Assembly (NCBI GenBank): GCA_024225395.1
Contig: JAAEMR010000048.1
Location: 16,525 to 80,524 of the forward strand
From: Gammaproteobacteria bacterium
Lineage (GTDB): Bacteria > Pseudomonadota > Gammaproteobacteria > GCA-001735895
Direction of reading: 5' to 3'
DNA length: 64,000 nucleotides
Positions 61,691 through 64,000 of this stretch are shown here, piece after piece (positions within the stretch are counted from its first letter, which is position 1; each line of letters begins with the position of its first letter). Position numbers and translations under genes: made by a program. The notes below the pieces were generated by a model. It was not told the DNA's origin. It searched no databases and saw only the letters and a list, made by a program, of their open reading frames with translations.

Positions 61691-64000
61691 ATGAAATCAC
61701 TGCTACTTTTTAAAAGAAGAACACTGGCGGTCTGTATTTCCGGTCTGTTGACTGGATTTGTAGCAGTGTGCGCTTCAGCAGCTCCGCAGAATGGCCAGGT
61801 CAGTGCCGGTCAGGGATCTATCACTCAGCCGAATTCAACGACCACTCAGATCAATCAACAAAGTCACAACCTGGTACTCGACTGGAGTAGTTTCAATGTT
61901 TCCGCAGACGAGCAGGTTAATTTCATTCAACCTTCTTCGTCTGCATCTGCACTAAATAATATCTACGACCAGAATCCCAGCCAGATTTTTGGATCCATCA
62001 ATGCCAATGGCCGGGTATTTTTAAGTAATCCGAATGGTTTGATCTTTGGCCCGGATTCGGTCGTAAATGTGCAATCGCTGGTAGCCAGCGGGCTGAATGT
62101 GGACTCTGATGCCTTCATGTCGGGTGAATACAGCCTGCAGGCTCTGCAAAATGCTGGTTCGGTCATAAATTATGGCCTGATCAATGCGGCCAGCGGCGGT
62201 AATGTGGCCCTGCTCGGTGGCCATGTCGCCAACCATGGAACCATCATCGCCAACTACGGCCATGTCGCACTGGCCAGCGGCAGACAGATGGTGCTCAATT
62301 TCGATGGTGATGGTCTGATCAACTTTCAGATCGATGAGCAAACCCTGCAAAACGCCACTGGCAGTGAAAATGCGGTGCATAACACGGGCGAAATCAGCGC
62401 CGATGGCGGCCAGGTGATACTGGCGGGTGACGTGGCGGCCGATGTTTTTACCAATGCAGTGAATAACGAGGGCTTGATCAGCGCCACCTCAATTCAAAGC
62501 CATGGCGGCGTGATCCGCCTGCAATCTAATGGCAGAACCCTGCACAGCGGTAACGTCAGCGCGCAGGGACAAAATGGTCAGGGAGGTGAAGTCCAGATAC
62601 TCGGCGACCAGGTCGGGTTATTCGATAACGCCAGTGTAGACGCTTCCGGTTCAGCAGGTGGGGGGATTGTGCTGATCGGCGGGGATTATCAGGGCAATAA
62701 TCCGGAAATTCAGAATGCGGCACAAACTTACATTTCGTCTGATTCCGAGATTCAGGCGGATGCCATCGTTTCAGGTGATGGCGGCAAGGTGATCGTTTGG
62801 GCTGATGATACAACCTGGTTCCATGGTGATATTAGTGCAAAAGGAGGAAATACGTCAGGAAATGGCGGGTTTATAGAAACATCTGGAAAGCAGAACCTTT
62901 ACTTCCGGGGTAATGCTGATACATCTGCGGCCCATGGCGAGACGGGAACCTTGCTACTCGATCCAGAGCGAGTAACTATTGTTGGAGGTACGGGTGGTGC
63001 ACAGGATACCCAGCTTAATGCAAATGTTCCAGTGGCTGGGAGTGTCATTGCTGAAGTTTCTTATGATGACCAGGAAGCTGCTTCCGGGAGCCCCGAGGAT
63101 GTGGAGTTCACCATCTCGGAAGATAAAATCGAATCGATAGGTACAAATAACAGTATCATCATTCAGGCAACGAGTGAGATTAATGTCAGTGGTAACTTTA
63201 TTAATGATGAGCACGGTGAGGGGAATAAAATTCTCTTTATCAAGGGTGGTTCTCTAACACTGCAGACACGCAATGATTCCAGTAAAGATGACACCAGTGC
63301 AACATTAGATACGACCCCTCAAATCAATTTGGTTAATACTAATTTGGATGAAATTCGTGTTCAGAACGGCAGTATAACGATCGAAACAGGAACAGTGGGT
63401 ACGACAAATGCTCCCATCGATCTCAGCGGGGTTAAGTTAACTACTGGGGTAGATGAGAAAGATCGGCTCATAGGTACGGGTGGTATCAATATCTCCACAA
63501 ATGATTCTCTGACAATGGATTCTGCGATTTCTGCAAACGGAGCTGGTGGTAGTCTAACGATCAGTATTGGAAGTGGTGATATTTCAAATACATTAGGATC
63601 TATTCAAGCAAATGATACAACCACACTAACAGCCGGAACCGGGGCAATAACATTAACTAATAATTTTAACAATTTTACAGGTGCTGTAAATGCATCGGGC
63701 AACAACATATCACTGATTAATTCGAATCCGATTGTGCTGGGTGACATAGATGCTGCGGGTGATCTGGCAGTACAATTATGGGTATTAAATGGGCCGGTGA
63801 TTACGCAGACCTCGGCCGGAGCAGCCGGTGATAATGTGGATGTTGCTGGAACAAGCAGTTTGATTGTAGGTGACGCCGCGATCACGTTAACAGCGAATAC
63901 GAATAATTTCGGTGGTGCAGTGAGCGCATCAGGTACCGGTATATCACTAACGGATAGGAATTCGATCGTGCTGGGCGACATTGATGATGCGGGTAACTTC
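61691..64000 (+). CDS. Filamentous-haemagglutinin-type TpsA exoprotein, N-terminal part (runs off window)
   Basis: The frame is open from ATG 61691 (a TTG at 61679 is also possible) to the window end, 770 codons. A signal peptide (1-31, ASA) is followed by the TPS secretion domain: NLVLDWSSFNVSADEQVNFIQP, IFGSINANGRVFLSNPNGLIFGP (NPNG motif) and GNVALLGGHVANHG. Beta-helix repeats follow. Near the end a 78-residue unit recurs (AITLTNNFNNFTGAVNASG at 63644; AITLTANTNNFGGAVSASG at 63878), each with IVLGDID. It is a surface adhesin, or a contact-dependent toxin if a C-terminal toxin lies outside. Confidence 0.92.
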   Translation, partial: MKSLLLFKRRTLAVCISGLLTGFVAVCASAAPQNGQVSAGQGSITQPNSTTTQINQQSHNLVLDWSSFNVSADEQVNFIQPSSSASALNNIYDQNPSQIFGSINANGRVFLSNPNGLIFGPDSVVNVQSLVASGLNVDSDAFMSGEYSLQALQNAGSVINYGLINAASGGNVALLGGHVANHGTIIANYGHVALASGRQMVLNFDGDGLINFQIDEQTLQNATGSENAVHNTGEISADGGQVILAGDVAADVFTNAVNNEGLISATSIQSHGGVIRLQSNGRTLHSGNVSAQGQNGQGGEVQILGDQVGLFDNASVDASGSAGGGIVLIGGDYQGNNPEIQNAAQTYISSDSEIQADAIVSGDGGKVIVWADDTTWFHGDISAKGGNTSGNGGFIETSGKQNLYFRGNADTSAAHGETGTLLLDPERVTIVGGTGGAQDTQLNANVPVAGSVIAEVSYDDQEAASGSPEDVEFTISEDKIESIGTNNSIIIQATSEINVSGNFINDEHGEGNKILFIKGGSLTLQTRNDSSKDDTSATLDTTPQINLVNTNLDEIRVQNGSITIETGTVGTTNAPIDLSGVKLTTGVDEKDRLIGTGGINISTNDSLTMDSAISANGAGGSLTISIGSGDISNTLGSIQANDTTTLTAGTGAITLTNNFNNFTGAVNASGNNISLINSNPIVLGDIDAAGDLAVQLWVLNGPVITQTSAGAAGDNVDVAGTSSLIVGDAAITLTANTNNFGGAVSASGTGISLTDRNSIVLGDIDDAGNF
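63644..64000 (+). repeat. 78-residue (234-nt) tandem repeat in tpsA
   Basis: Corresponding positions at 63644 and 63878 are 234 nt apart. Both units contain an AITLT...NNF.GAV.ASG stretch and then NPIVLGDID or NSIVLGDID. The second copy runs into the window end, so the copy number is unknown. Confidence 0.75.

Noticed and set aside
62021..62380. 119-residue minus-strand frame in the GC-rich part of tpsA
   Set aside because: It is antisense to the conserved TPS secretion domain, where high GC lowers stop frequency.
63604..63981. 125-residue minus-strand frame with internal repeats
   Set aside because: Its repeats only mirror the 78-residue tpsA repeat on the coding strand.

Overview
The window looks like chromosomal DNA of a gammaproteobacterium of modest GC content. 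The basis is the CbrA/CbrB-type carbon regulator with a CbrX-like leader gene, OxyR with both redox cysteines at the Escherichia coli positions, the prpB-prpC-acnD-prpF order, aceA-aceK, and a proteobacterial type VI secretion system (T6SS). The species cannot be named from sequence alone. I found no rRNA, tRNA, CRISPR array, insertion sequence or phage genes.

Region 1 (1-30.5 kb) is mainly a C2/C3 carbon-assimilation region. It holds the 3' end of an acetyl-CoA synthetase, a haloacid-dehalogenase-type hydrolase, a radical SAM protein, an acrylyl-CoA reductase (acuI-like), and the 2-methylcitrate cycle prpB-prpC-acnD-prpF on the minus strand. It also holds cbrX-cbrA-cbrB, a five-gene branched-chain-amino-acid-type ABC transporter, a cyclic-nucleotide-binding/rhodanese protein, prpE, and aceA-aceK-rraA. 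Together these convert acetate, propionate and possibly acrylate to central metabolites. Between cbrX and the transporter lies a sigma-54 promoter preceded by two palindromes of the type expected for an NtrC-family activator, so the neighbouring CbrB is the obvious candidate regulator. Two decayed genes lie here: a frameshifted threonine-dehydratase fragment and a lipoprotein-like remnant. The region ends with rhlE, an RRM protein and a cold-shock protein (RNA handling).

Region 2 (30.7-32.4 kb) holds oxyR and a glutathione S-transferase.

Region 3 (32.6-59.9 kb) is a complete T6SS on the plus strand: tssA, tssB, tssC, clpV, hcp1, tssJ, tssK, tssL, tssM, a natural tssB-tssC fusion, hcp2, tssE, tssF, tssG, vgrG, then DUF2169-pentapeptide, pentapeptide, DUF3540, PAAR-like DUF4150 and a small DUF3467-like gene. 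The most unusual item is the fusion gene at 45808-47538. It joins a whole TssB domain directly to a TssC that lacks its N-terminal arm, which contains the helix that ClpV recognises. The fusion is followed at once by a second hcp, so the locus carries two sheath/tube sets. tssG appears to start at ATT, and the VgrG has a long C-terminal extension with an Ig-like domain and two Gly/Ala-rich hydrophobic segments.

Region 4 (59.9-64 kb) is a two-partner secretion pair: a TpsB outer-membrane transporter and the first 770 codons of a large filamentous-haemagglutinin-type TpsA that runs off the window. It follows the T6SS on the same strand with very small gaps.
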